This document shows positions 1 to 5,671 of a stretch of 8,057 nt of DNA, piece after piece. A program made the translations under genes and the position numbers. How positions within the stretch are numbered: the first letter of the stretch is position 1; each line of letters starts with the position of its first letter. Origin of the DNA: F23-B02 sp963629425 (lineage in GTDB: Bacteria; Bacillota; Clostridia; Oscillospirales; Oscillospiraceae); the NCBI GenBank assembly GCA_963629425.1, contig CAVGIU010000074.1, positions 1 to 8,057 of the forward strand, in the 5' to 3' direction. The notes beneath the pieces are model-generated. The model worked only from the letters and a program-made list of their open reading frames with translations, was not told the DNA's origin and ran no database searches.

Positions 1-1
1 C

Positions 2-295
2 ATGCTGCGCACGGTCTGTGCCGCCGCTGCCGCCGAGCTTGAGGGAAGGCTCAGACGCGGCGTTTCAAGCGATGACATGACCGAGCTGTTCACAACGGCG
101 GCCGGTATGCTGGCGATATCCATGTACATGGAGCTCGGTGCCGCGCATTCGGGCGGTGTGAGCGGATTTACGGCGGGCAGACTCTCGGTTCAGCTCGGCG
201 GAGCCTCGGCCGCGGCGCTCAGAAAAAGCGCCGAGACGCTGCTGGGCGCGTATATCGATAACGGCGGCTTTGAATTTATGGGGGTGCAGGGATGA
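2..295 (+). CDS. Phage head-tail connector-like protein (5' end probably outside window)
   Basis: The readable part is 97 residues. It opens with an alanine-rich helical segment and an LRRGVSSDD motif, then helices rich in Ala, Met and Leu, and ends in a Gly/Phe-rich tail (GGFEFMGVQG). This layout resembles the gp6-like head-tail connectors of clostridial prophages, small helical ring proteins that sit under the portal; that identity is recalled family knowledge, not a search result. The frame is open to the window edge and no ribosome binding site can be seen for the ATG at base 2, so the true start may lie upstream. The stop overlaps the next start as ATGA, which is typical of translationally coupled virion genes. 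Its position, first in a connector-completion-hub series, supports the role. It could also be another neck protein. Confidence 0.6.
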   Translation: MLRTVCAAAAAELEGRLRRGVSSDDMTELFTTAAGMLAISMYMELGAAHSGGVSGFTAGRLSVQLGGASAAALRKSAETLLGAYIDNGGFEFMGVQG

Positions 296-603
296 CAGTG
301 ACGAACAGACTGCTGCACAATTACGGCGAATCCGTCACCATAGGCTCAAACGAGGGCAGGGGCTTTATATCCTGCCTTGACCCCGACGATGCGCAGATAC
401 ACAAAACGCATCTCGCGCTGGGTGTGACGAACAACTCAAAATACCGGCTCATAACCGACACCGAGGGCATTGCCGAGGGCGACTGCGTTACCGCTGCGGG
501 CAGGAGCTATATTGTTCTTCGCGTCGAGCCCGTGCGCATATTCGGCGCATTTTCGCACAATGAGTGCATCCTAAAGCTGAAAGGGGACGCGCCGAATGCT
601 TGA
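292..603 (+). CDS. Head-tail joining / neck protein, probable
   Basis: This protein has 103 residues and no signal peptide or membrane segment. It is predicted to be beta-rich, with the strands YGESVTIG, KYRLITD, DCVTAAGRSYIVLRVEPVRIFG and NECILKLKG. Small beta-barrel proteins of about 100 residues that follow a gp6-like connector are usually head-closure or head-tail joining proteins, which cap the portal-connector channel before the tail attaches. The phrase 'G..Y.VLRVEPV' recalls such adaptors, where a strand pair reports on a coding or coordinate system, but no catalytic motif is present. The start overlaps the previous stop by four bases, and the end overlaps the following ATG by eight, so translation is coupled on both sides. 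The assignment rests mainly on size, fold impression and position. Confidence 0.5.
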   Translation: MTVTNRLLHNYGESVTIGSNEGRGFISCLDPDDAQIHKTHLALGVTNNSKYRLITDTEGIAEGDCVTAAGRSYIVLRVEPVRIFGAFSHNECILKLKGDAPNA

Positions 604-1063
604 GACAATAGCGGCCGGGATAGCCGAGGCACTAAATAGCGCCGATATTAAAGCGGTCACGGCCTTTAATGCAAATGAGCTCGATGCCGCCGTGCCCTTC
701 GTGTGCGTGGGGCTTCGGTCGGCAAAGCTCACATCGTCCGGGCTCGGAAATTACATAGGTATCTGCACCGAGGACGGGCAGGTGAGGGAAATGTACGGCG
801 AGAAAGCGGAGCTCAGCCTCGCGCTGGATGTTTACAGTCCTGCGGCGGAGGCGGAAAAGTGCCCGGAGTTTGCCGATCTCGTCAGGTGTGCGCTGTACGG
901 CGCTGACGGCGTGTCCGTTGCGGAATTTTCCTTCGGAGAGATAAAATACGATGCCGACAGCCGCATGCTGCGCTCGAGCTGCGCTGCGAGAGTATGCGCC
1001 TATCTTGTGCGCGAAAAGCTCGGCAGCTCGCTTTCGGAATACAGCATAGGGGAGGCAAGATGA
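596..1063 (+). CDS. Tail completion / tail terminator-like protein, probable
   Basis: The product has 155 residues. It begins with a helix (MLETIAAGIAEALNSA) followed by alternating strands and helices. The central part, AELSLALDVYSPAAEAEKC, is a beta strand followed by a helix. This helix, strand, 'L.LDVYSP', helix order is common in tail-terminator or minor-capsid proteins that finish the tail end facing the head (gpU-like or the XkdJ position in PBSX-type elements). The start is preceded by a GGGGA ribosome binding site about ten bases upstream and lies inside the end of the previous gene. The stop overlaps the next start as ATGA. An antisense ORF of 186 residues across the same bases has arginine-rich, low-complexity content and is a shadow. 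The general tail-completion role is likely, but the exact family is not certain. Confidence 0.5.
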   Translation: MLETIAAGIAEALNSADIKAVTAFNANELDAAVPFVCVGLRSAKLTSSGLGNYIGICTEDGQVREMYGEKAELSLALDVYSPAAEAEKCPEFADLVRCALYGADGVSVAEFSFGEIKYDADSRMLRSSCAARVCAYLVREKLGSSLSEYSIGEAR

Positions 1064-1431
1064 GCATGATAAAGGCATATTCCTCAAACTCGGCGAAGGT
1101 CGGCGTCGACGGTGTTCCCCTCGGCGCGGTGACCTTGGCCGAGGAATATGAGGATTATTCAGAGTATCCCGTGCTCGGCTTCGGTGATTCATGCCCGAGC
1201 GCTATACTCACCTTTGATCGGCGCTACGGCGTCGTTCTCGAACGCGAGGCGTCCGTCGGAGACGGCGTGAGATTTGAAAATATCGGCGAGTTTGAGCTTC
1301 AGGTGGGCGGCAGGATATACAGCGGCTGCCGCTGCACACAGTTTAAGAAAATCAAAAAGCCTGACGGCTCCGAAAGAGAAAAAATAACGATCCGCGCATT
1401 GGATCGTCAGGAGGTGTCCGGAAATGAATAA
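1060..1431 (+). CDS. Small beta-rich phage structural protein, possibly tail-tube-like
   Basis: I chose the ATG at 1060 because a GGGGAGG ribosome binding site ends five bases before it and because it forms an ATGA overlap with the previous stop. A longer reading from 994 has no such signal and would overlap the previous gene deeply. The 122 residues read as a series of beta strands: SAKVGVDGVPLG, SAILTFDRRYGVVL, FELQVGGRIYSG, CTQFKKIKKPDG and EKITIRALDRQEV. A beta-sandwich of this size ending in a 'KI.IRALDR' strand would suit a tail tube subunit or a hub-associated adaptor. Its place straight after the completion gene is where myophage-type clusters put sheath and tube. I see no diagnostic motif, so the tube reading is an inference. 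The end overlaps the next gene by eight bases. Confidence 0.45.
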   Translation: MSMIKAYSSNSAKVGVDGVPLGAVTLAEEYEDYSEYPVLGFGDSCPSAILTFDRRYGVVLEREASVGDGVRFENIGEFELQVGGRIYSGCRCTQFKKIKKPDGSEREKITIRALDRQEVSGNE

Positions 1432-1594
1432 TGAGGGTGAAATGACGGGTGTCCGCGCGTACACGCCGGATGAAAACGGCGTTAATTTCGACGAGCAGCA
1501 GCTGTTTATCGTGCGCCGCCGCGATATGTCGTTTTTATCCGACTATTTCCGACGCGACGCGCGCAGATACGATAACGGCTTTGAGCTGTATTAG
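1424..1594 (+). CDS. Small hypothetical protein (56 aa) in the tail operon
   Basis: This short gene encodes 56 residues from ATG 1424 to TAG 1592-1594. Its start is backed by a full AGGAGGTG ribosome binding site at 1409-1416, seven bases before the ATG, and it overlaps the preceding gene by eight bases. Its own stop codon is part of the AGGAGGG ribosome binding site of the next gene. The protein is hydrophilic, starting with an acidic segment (MNNEGEMTG) and ending with an Arg/Asp/Tyr-rich half (RRRDMSFLSDYFRRDARRYD). There is no cysteine pair, signal peptide or membrane segment. Tail assembly chaperones sit at this place in many phages, but this one is shorter than usual, and the tape-measure gene that such a chaperone serves is missing. 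I do not recognise the family. Coupling and the strong ribosome binding site make it a real gene. Confidence 0.7.
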   Translation: MNNEGEMTGVRAYTPDENGVNFDEQQLFIVRRRDMSFLSDYFRRDARRYDNGFELY

Positions 1595-1606
1595 GAGGGA
1601 AAAAGC

Positions 1607-2176
1607 ATGCTTGCACCAATGCAATACAGAAATTTCGTGTGGCCGAATAACCCCAGGGTGTTCGAGGTCAAATACCGCCGCACGCTGCACAGCTATAAGC
1701 TGCCGTTTTCCGGCTATGTCGTGCAGAATTTAGGGCTGCAGAACAAGATAATACGCGGCGAGGGCGAATTCGTCGGGCCGCAGGCGTATGAAAATTTTCG
1801 CAGGCTGGCCGCACTTTTTGAGGAAAATAAAGGCGGTAAGCTCGTGCACCCCGTGTGGCCGACTATGCGCGCGTATTTTGCCTCCCTGAGCCTCAAGCAG
1901 GAACCGAAGGAGGACTACATAAGCTACAGCTTTGAGTTCTGGGAATACGTCGGCTCTGCGTTTGAGGACTCGTCCGAGGCCATAGACGACACAGACTACG
2001 GCAATCCGATCTCCGACATCAGCCGCGTGCGCTATTACAGTGCGGGCGAAAACGACACCCTGCGCAAAATATCGCAGCTCAAGGGCGTTGCGATGACAGT
2101 CCTTATGGAGCTTAACCCCGAGATAACAAACCCCGACGCCGTGATATCCTACGGCCGGCTTATAAGGATAAGGTGA
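1607..2176 (+). CDS. Baseplate protein: DNA circularisation N-like domain plus C-terminal LysM-like domain
   Basis: The 189-residue product has two parts. Residues about 8-115 (YRNFVWPNNPRVFEVKYRR at the start, then GEGEFVGPQAYENFRRLAALF and a strand pair ending in FEFWEYVG) match the general pattern of the DNA_circ_N / tail protein N family, which belongs to the baseplate-hub region of Mu-like and PBSX-like tails. Residues about 141-189 (YYSAGENDTLRKISQ, then LMELNPEI and GRLIRIR) have the pattern of a LysM domain, as in XkdP-type baseplate proteins that pack against the hub and may touch peptidoglycan. The start has an AGGAGGG site eight bases upstream. The next gene, a hub protein, is the expected partner. 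This protein is far shorter than the full Mu N protein, so the arrangement is compact. Confidence 0.75.
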   Translation: MLAPMQYRNFVWPNNPRVFEVKYRRTLHSYKLPFSGYVVQNLGLQNKIIRGEGEFVGPQAYENFRRLAALFEENKGGKLVHPVWPTMRAYFASLSLKQEPKEDYISYSFEFWEYVGSAFEDSSEAIDDTDYGNPISDISRVRYYSAGENDTLRKISQLKGVAMTVLMELNPEITNPDAVISYGRLIRIR

Positions 2177-2180
2177 CGCG

Positions 2181-3113
2181 ATGAAGGGATATATCATGGA
2201 TAAGGACGGCGTATCCACGCCGCTGCCGGAGTTTTTGTCGTGGGACGTGTGCCATGGCATGGGCGAGCCTTGTGACTGGTTCGAGGTGAGCTTTATATAT
2301 TACAGCAGTCAGCTTTCAAAGCTGCAAACGGCGTGCGCCTTTCGTGCAACGCACGACAGCGCGGTCGTGTTCAGCGGCGTTATAGACGAATACAGCATAA
2401 GCATCGATGAAAAGGGCTCGGTTGTTACGCTTTCCGGGCGCTCGAAGGCGGCGCTTTTGCTGGATAATGAGCTTGCAGCTCGGGAATACGCTGCTCTCAG
2501 CAGCGCCGCAGCAGTCGGAAATTTCGTTTCGCCCTATGGCATAAGCGGCGTAATCACGGGCTCGAGCGTCACGCTGGGCGCCTTTTCCGTCCGCACCGGC
2601 GAGAGCGCGTGGAGCGCATTGAAGCGCTTCTGCCGCTACGCATGGGAAACGACTCCGTATTTCACAAAGGACGGAACGCTCATACTCAACGGACGTATTG
2701 GCGATACAATAAGCATCGACGCCTCAAAGGATGTTTCGAGCATCGCCATGTGCGATGAGCGCTACGGCATAATATCGGACATAAGCGTCCGAAATCGAGT
2801 GACCGGCGCAAGCTACACGAGCTCTAACGCCGCGTTTATCGCCCGGGGCGGCAAATGCCACCGCGAAATGACCGTGCCGAAGACCACCGGCGCGGATGCG
2901 GTGAGATACACGGCGGCATATCAGATAGCCGAATCGCAGCGCGGCAAGAAGTGCGTGAAGCTCACGCTTACAAAGCAGTTTGCCTGTTTTCCCGGCGACA
3001 GGGTGAGTCTTACGGCATCAAAGCTCGGCCTGAACGGAGTGTTTACCGTCTTGTCATCGCACTGCTGGGCCGACTCCCTGAGTGCCGGAACTATAGTCAC
3101 ATTGGAGGTGTGA
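2181..3113 (+). CDS. Phage baseplate hub protein, XkdQ / late control gpD-like
   Basis: The 310-residue product begins with a strand-rich domain (FLSWDVCHGMGEPCDWFEVSF, then VVFSGVIDEYSISIDEKGSVVTLSGRSKAALLLDNE). The 'F.G.ID.....D..G..V.L.GRS....LLD' pattern is typical of the tail hub family that includes XkdQ, P2 gpD and T4 gp27. A central domain (SAWSALKRFCRYAWETTPYFTKDGTLIL) follows the usual order in which a helix and the 'G.L.L' strand build the second barrel. The last third is again beta-rich and ends with GVFTVLSSHCWADSLSAGTIVTLEV. In the virion this trimer joins the tail tube to the spike. It starts four bases after the LysM gene stop, with AAGGTGA close upstream; a second Met at residue 6 is an alternative. 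The spike-like gene follows at once. Confidence 0.8.
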   Translation: MKGYIMDKDGVSTPLPEFLSWDVCHGMGEPCDWFEVSFIYYSSQLSKLQTACAFRATHDSAVVFSGVIDEYSISIDEKGSVVTLSGRSKAALLLDNELAAREYAALSSAAAVGNFVSPYGISGVITGSSVTLGAFSVRTGESAWSALKRFCRYAWETTPYFTKDGTLILNGRIGDTISIDASKDVSSIAMCDERYGIISDISVRNRVTGASYTSSNAAFIARGGKCHREMTVPKTTGADAVRYTAAYQIAESQRGKKCVKLTLTKQFACFPGDRVSLTASKLGLNGVFTVLSSHCWADSLSAGTIVTLEV

Positions 3114-3115
3114 GT

Positions 3116-3289
3116 ATGTGGCTTTCCGAAGTGAAAAGAAAAACAGAGCAGTCGTTTACGCTGCCCGATATCAGCGTCAACGCCGCGGGCGATATAAATC
3201 TTGAGACGGCCGCAGCGCGCATCTGCATCAAAAACAGCGGCGAGATCGTCATCGAGGGAACTGTAACCGTAAACGGCAAGGCAATATGA
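3116..3289 (+). CDS. Minimal baseplate spike tip-like protein (57 aa)
   Basis: I chose ATG 3116 because a GGAGGTG site lies just upstream and overlaps the hub stop region; the frame is open further upstream, but that would run inside the hub gene. The 57 residues contain a short N-terminal segment (MWLSEVKRKTEQSFTLPD) and then three strand repeats: ISVNAAGDINLETA, ARICIKNSGEIVIEG and TVTVNGKAI. Alternating beta strands with 'GDI.L', 'GEI.I.G' and 'V.VNGK' are the signature of the trimeric beta-helix at the tip of gpV, Mu gp45 and VgrG spikes. The OB-fold domain that normally precedes this helix is absent. The gene is the last of the operon, with a terminator starting at once after its stop. 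No His-containing metal-binding tip motif is visible. Confidence 0.7.
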   Translation: MWLSEVKRKTEQSFTLPDISVNAAGDINLETAAARICIKNSGEIVIEGTVTVNGKAI

Positions 3290-3290
3290 A

Positions 3291-3322
3291 AAAACGAGCG
3301 TACCAAACGGTACGCTCGTTTT
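3291..3322. terminator. Bidirectional rho-independent terminator between the tail operon and gdhA
   Basis: A perfect 14-base-pair stem (3291-3304 with 3309-3322) closes on the four-base loop AAAC. T residues follow on the + strand (TTTTGTT), and an A-tract precedes it, so the - strand also ends in a U-run. It lies directly after the spike stop and 20 bases from the gdhA stop, so it can end both convergent transcripts. Confidence 0.93.
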
Positions 3323-3342
3323 GTTAACTTAGCTTATATGGA

Positions 3343-4692
3343 TCAGACAATGCCCTGAGCCATCATTGCGTCGGCGACCTTCAGGAAGCCCGCAACGTTT
3401 GCACCGAGCATGAGGTTGCCCGGCTCGCCGCACTCGACGGATGCGTCGTAGCATGCCTTGAAGATGTTCTTCATGATGCCCTGGAGCTTCTCGTCAACTT
3501 CCTCGAAGCTCCAGCTCATGCGGATGGAGTTCTGGCTCATCTCAAGACCGGAGGTAGCAACGCCGCCGGCGTTGGATGCCTTGCCGGGGCTGTAGAGCAG
3601 GCCGTTGCCGAGAACCTTCTCGATTGCTTCCGGAGTCAGAGGCATATTTGCGCCTTCGAATACTGCCATGCAGCCGTTGTCGATCAGGTGCTGTACGTCG
3701 TCAGCGTCCATCTCGTTCTGGGATGCGCAAGGCATTGCGATGTCGCACTTGAGGGTCCAGATGCCCTTGCGGCCTTCGTGGTACTCGGAGCCGGGAACTT
3801 CGTCGGCATAAACGCTGATGCGTGCGCGGCGCTTCTGCTTGATGTCCATGACCTTCTTGAGGTCAACGCCGTCGGGATCGTAGATGTAGCCGTTGGAGTC
3901 GCACATTGCGATAACGGTACCGCCGAGCTGGGTGCACTTCTCAGCTGCGTACTGAGCAACGTTGCCTGCGCCGGAAACGATGACCTTCTTGCCCTCGAAG
4001 GAGGTGTTTGCAAGGTGGCTGAGTGCTTCTGCTGCGTAGTAGCACAGACCGTAGCCGGTAGCCTGGGTACGAGCCAGGGAGCCGCCGAAGGTCAGGCCCT
4101 TACCGGTGATGACGCCGCCCTCGAAGCGGTCGACGATCTTCTTGTACTGACCGAACATGTAGCCGACCTCACGTGCGCCGACGCCGATGTCGCCTGCGGG
4201 AGTGTCGGTGAACTGACCGATGTGACGATAGAGCTCAGTCATGAAGCTCTGGCAGAAACGCATAACTTCTGCATCGGACTTGCCCTTCGGGTCAAAGTCG
4301 GAGCCGCCCTTGCCGCCGCCCATGGGCAGAGTGGTCAGGGAGTTCTTAAGGATCTGCTCGAAGCCGAGGAACTTTATAACGGAGAGGTTGACAGAGGGAT
4401 GGAAGCGCAGACCGCCCTTGTAAGGTCCGATAGCGGAGTTGAACTGTACGCGGTAGCCGCGGTTGACCTGAACGTTGCCGTTGTCGTCGACCCAGGGAAC
4501 GCGGAAGGTGACAACGCGCTCGGGCTCTACGAAACGCTCGATGATAGCATTCTTCTCCCACTCGGGGTGCTTGTCAACGACGAGCTGCAGGCTCTCAAAT
4601 ACTTCGCGGACTGCCTGAAGGAACTCGGGCTGGTCGGGATCACGCTTTTCGACGGAGTCATAAACTCTCTTAAGATACTCGTTTGTAATCAT
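3343..4692 (-). CDS. gdhA: Glutamate dehydrogenase, probably NADP-dependent, hexameric
   Basis: The 449-residue enzyme interconverts glutamate with 2-oxoglutarate and ammonium in the cytoplasm and links nitrogen assimilation to central carbon metabolism. Its length equals that of the hexameric clostridial GDH. The substrate domain carries YKGGLRFHPSV (Lys92), KNSL (Lys116), PMGGGKGGSDFDP (catalytic Lys128) and TPAGDIGVGAREVG (catalytic Asp168), each three residues on from the Clostridium symbiosum numbering. The nucleotide domain has GAGNVAQYAAEK near 241-252 and, after the second strand, CDSNGYIYDPDG. The GAGNVAQYA and CDSNG patterns are closer to NADP-type enzymes of the E. coli class than to the NAD-type C. 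symbiosum enzyme, so NADP preference is inferred. An AGGAGA site lies eight bases before the ATG. It is transcribed alone, convergent with the tail operon. A 341-residue antisense ORF is a codon-bias shadow. Confidence 0.97.
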   Translation of the reverse strand: MITNEYLKRVYDSVEKRDPDQPEFLQAVREVFESLQLVVDKHPEWEKNAIIERFVEPERVVTFRVPWVDDNGNVQVNRGYRVQFNSAIGPYKGGLRFHPSVNLSVIKFLGFEQILKNSLTTLPMGGGKGGSDFDPKGKSDAEVMRFCQSFMTELYRHIGQFTDTPAGDIGVGAREVGYMFGQYKKIVDRFEGGVITGKGLTFGGSLARTQATGYGLCYYAAEALSHLANTSFEGKKVIVSGAGNVAQYAAEKCTQLGGTVIAMCDSNGYIYDPDGVDLKKVMDIKQKRRARISVYADEVPGSEYHEGRKGIWTLKCDIAMPCASQNEMDADDVQHLIDNGCMAVFEGANMPLTPEAIEKVLGNGLLYSPGKASNAGGVATSGLEMSQNSIRMSWSFEEVDEKLQGIMKNIFKACYDASVECGEPGNLMLGANVAGFLKVADAMMAQGIV

Positions 4693-4717
4693 TGCTTTTT
4701 TCTCTCCTATTGAAAAA

Positions 4718-4760
4718 TTGAAAACTAATTACTCGGGGAAACACATTCCCCACTTTTCAA
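4718..4760 (-). promoter_or_regulatory. Hairpin in the gdhA leader
   Basis: A perfect inner stem GGGGAA/TTCCCC (4735-4740 with 4746-4751) closes on a five-base loop. An outer seven-base pairing, TTGAAAA (4718-4724) with TTTTCAA (4754-4760), encloses it. The - strand reads TTTTCAAT twice in tandem just before the ribosome binding site, so the outer arm has two possible partners. It may be a 5' stabilising hairpin or a translational control element; no known riboswitch is recognised. Confidence 0.4.
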
Positions 4761-4789
4761 ATTTTATTCCTTGCGGCCTAAATATACAA
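4761..4789 (-). promoter_or_regulatory. Candidate sigma-A promoter of gdhA
   Basis: On the - strand TTGTAT (4784-4789) and TAAAAT (4761-4766) are separated by 17 bases. The -10 is five of six to consensus, the -35 only three of six. Transcription would start near 4754, so the mRNA would begin with the hairpin at 4735-4751. No better promoter was found in the 344-base leader. Confidence 0.45.
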
Positions 4790-4963
4790 TTGTGAGATGT
4801 TATAAAAATGAAGCCTGAAAAACCGTCACATTGCACCAAAAAAGACGCGGTTTGAGCGTTGACACCCCCTGAGCACCCTCTAATTGCACATGAACAGCGA
4901 CAATGTTGATACTATCTTAACATAGTGCGCGCTTCGGCATTTGTATAACGAATAAAAACAGAC

Positions 4964-4992
4964 TTGACAAATTACGCAAAAGCGCGTACTAT
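4964..4992 (+). promoter_or_regulatory. Sigma-A promoter of the zinc-ribbon gene
   Basis: A perfect TTGACA (4964-4969) is followed after 17 bases by TACTAT (4987-4992), four of six to the -10 consensus. Transcription would start near 4999 and give a leader of about 40 bases. The leader contains the perfect 12-base palindrome ATGCAATTGCAT (5005-5016), which could be an operator placed just downstream of the start site. Confidence 0.65.
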
Positions 4993-5036
4993 CTCAAACA
5001 GATAATGCAATTGCATAAAATATCTTATCAGGAGAG

Positions 5037-5252
5037 ATGCACTTGAATAAAACAAATGAAAACACCGCGTATTGCGGGCAGTGCCGTTTGATGTTCGAGG
5101 ACGGTGAGGAGATGTTCTTGTGGGAAGACGGGCTTGTCTGCGCCGACTGCTTTGATGCTCTGTTTTCGGAGCTTGACCGCTACGATAGGGCAAGGCTCAT
5201 CGGCAGTAGGATAAAAAATTACCGGCGCCCTGGGAGGACGCCGGTAAGCTGA
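5037..5252 (+). CDS. Small zinc-ribbon protein of unknown role
   Basis: The ORF gives 71 residues from ATG 5037 and carries two Cys pairs, YCGQC (Cys13, Cys16) and VCADC (Cys35, Cys38), spaced as in a compact zinc ribbon. Between them is an acidic, aromatic stretch (FEDGEEMFLWEDGL). A short helical tail follows (DALFSELDRYDRARLIGSRIKNY). The AGGAG at 5030-5034 is only two bases from ATG 5037 but eight from an in-frame TTG at 5043, so translation may well start at the TTG and give 69 residues. A strong TTGACA promoter precedes it. The last ten codons (YRRPGRTPVS) lie inside the terminator hairpin of the convergent permease pseudogene, and no separate terminator is seen. It may bind nucleic acid or a protein partner; I do not recognise the family. 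Confidence 0.7.
   Translation: MHLNKTNENTAYCGQCRLMFEDGEEMFLWEDGLVCADCFDALFSELDRYDRARLIGSRIKNYRRPGRTPVS
5221..5245 (-). terminator. Rho-independent terminator of the permease pseudogene
   Basis: On the - strand a ten-base stem (5236-5245 with 5221-5230, one wobble pair) closes on a five-base loop and is followed by AATTTTTT. On the + strand the T-run is missing, so it works for the leftward transcript. It lies inside the 3' end of the zinc-ribbon ORF. Confidence 0.85.
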
Positions 5253-5267
5253 AATACTTATTTGTTT

Positions 5268-5576
5268 TTATTTTACGATGACGAAGAACTTCAGGAGGAA
5301 CAGGCTCGACAGAACGTAGAACGGACCGCCCTTTTCGCTGTAAACGCCGGCGTTCGAGCCGAAGCCGATGTTCAGGAGCATCAGACCGATAGCCGGGGTG
5401 ATGCCGATAGCGGACGCTATGCAGGTCGCCATGAAAACGGCGTTCCGGTCGCAAAATTGGTCAGCAGGTTGGGGTCGAGTGCGATGATGTAAGCCATGGT
5501 CATGAAGGCGGTCAGACCGGCGACTATCTCAGTGCGCACGTTCGTGCCGTTTTCCTTCAGCTTAAAGATTTTCCAT
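5268..5576 (-). pseudogene. Remnant of an AzgA/NCS2-type purine permease, internally deleted and frameshifted
   Basis: Read leftward, one frame gives KIFKLKENGTNVRTEIVAG followed by LTAFMTMAYIIALDPNLLTNF, the typical N-terminus of guanine/hypoxanthine permeases of the AzgA branch. The frame then shifts near 5444 to one reading NAVFMATCIASAIG, also a match to the early part of that family. This jumps to TPAIGLMLLNIGFGSNAGVY and ends in GPFYVLSSLFLLKFFVIVK, which looks like the far C-terminus. Three lesions are visible: the ATG at 5576 is out of frame with KIFKLK (a loss of two A residues in a run would explain it), a second shift lies near 5444, and most of the roughly 430-residue protein is missing. 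The AGGAG site, the promoter and the terminator remain. The gene would have imported purine bases through the membrane; the remnant cannot. Confidence 0.75.
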
Positions 5577-5642
5577 TTTGCGCTCCTTTTTGTCTTTGAA
5601 TTGGGCCGATATTACGCCGGACCCGAAAAAGCAACGGATAAA

Positions 5643-5671
5643 ACCATATCCGCGAACAGGACAAAAGTCAA
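5643..5671 (-). promoter_or_regulatory. Promoter of the permease pseudogene
   Basis: On the - strand TTGACT (5666-5671) and TATGGT (5643-5648) are 17 bases apart. The predicted start is near 5636, about 60 bases before the old ATG, with AGGAG at 5583-5587 six bases from it. It has outlasted the coding sequence. Confidence 0.55.

Larger units (their letters stand above)
4693..5036. other. 344-base divergent intergenic region between gdhA and the zinc-ribbon gene
   Basis: The region holds the gdhA leader and promoter at its left end and the zinc-ribbon promoter and leader at its right end. Between about 4790 and 4960 I see no gene. That stretch contains an imperfect inverted repeat (AACCG at 4821 with CGGTT at 4848), the short inverted repeat ACTAT-N6-ATAGT (4911-4926), and a direct repeat TACTATCTYAA at 4910-4920 and 4987-4997. 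Binding sites for a nitrogen or stress regulator are possible but cannot be named. Confidence 0.5.

Noticed and set aside
632..1192. 186-residue - strand ORF across the tail-completion gene
   Set aside because: Arg/His/Pro-rich, no family resemblance, and opposite to coupled genes with good ribosome sites.
3688..4713. 341-residue + strand ORF antisense to gdhA
   Set aside because: It lies wholly opposite a clear glutamate dehydrogenase, has Ala/Val/Leu/Asp-rich composition that mirrors gdhA codon bias, and has no ribosome site or domain.
4859..4864. Second TTGACA in the gdhA / zinc-ribbon intergenic region as a + strand promoter
   Set aside because: No -10-like hexamer lies 16-18 bases downstream.
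5262..5492. 76-residue + strand ORF over the permease remnant
   Set aside because: The reverse strand gives recognisable permease segments; the + reading is a charged, motif-free shadow without a ribosome site.
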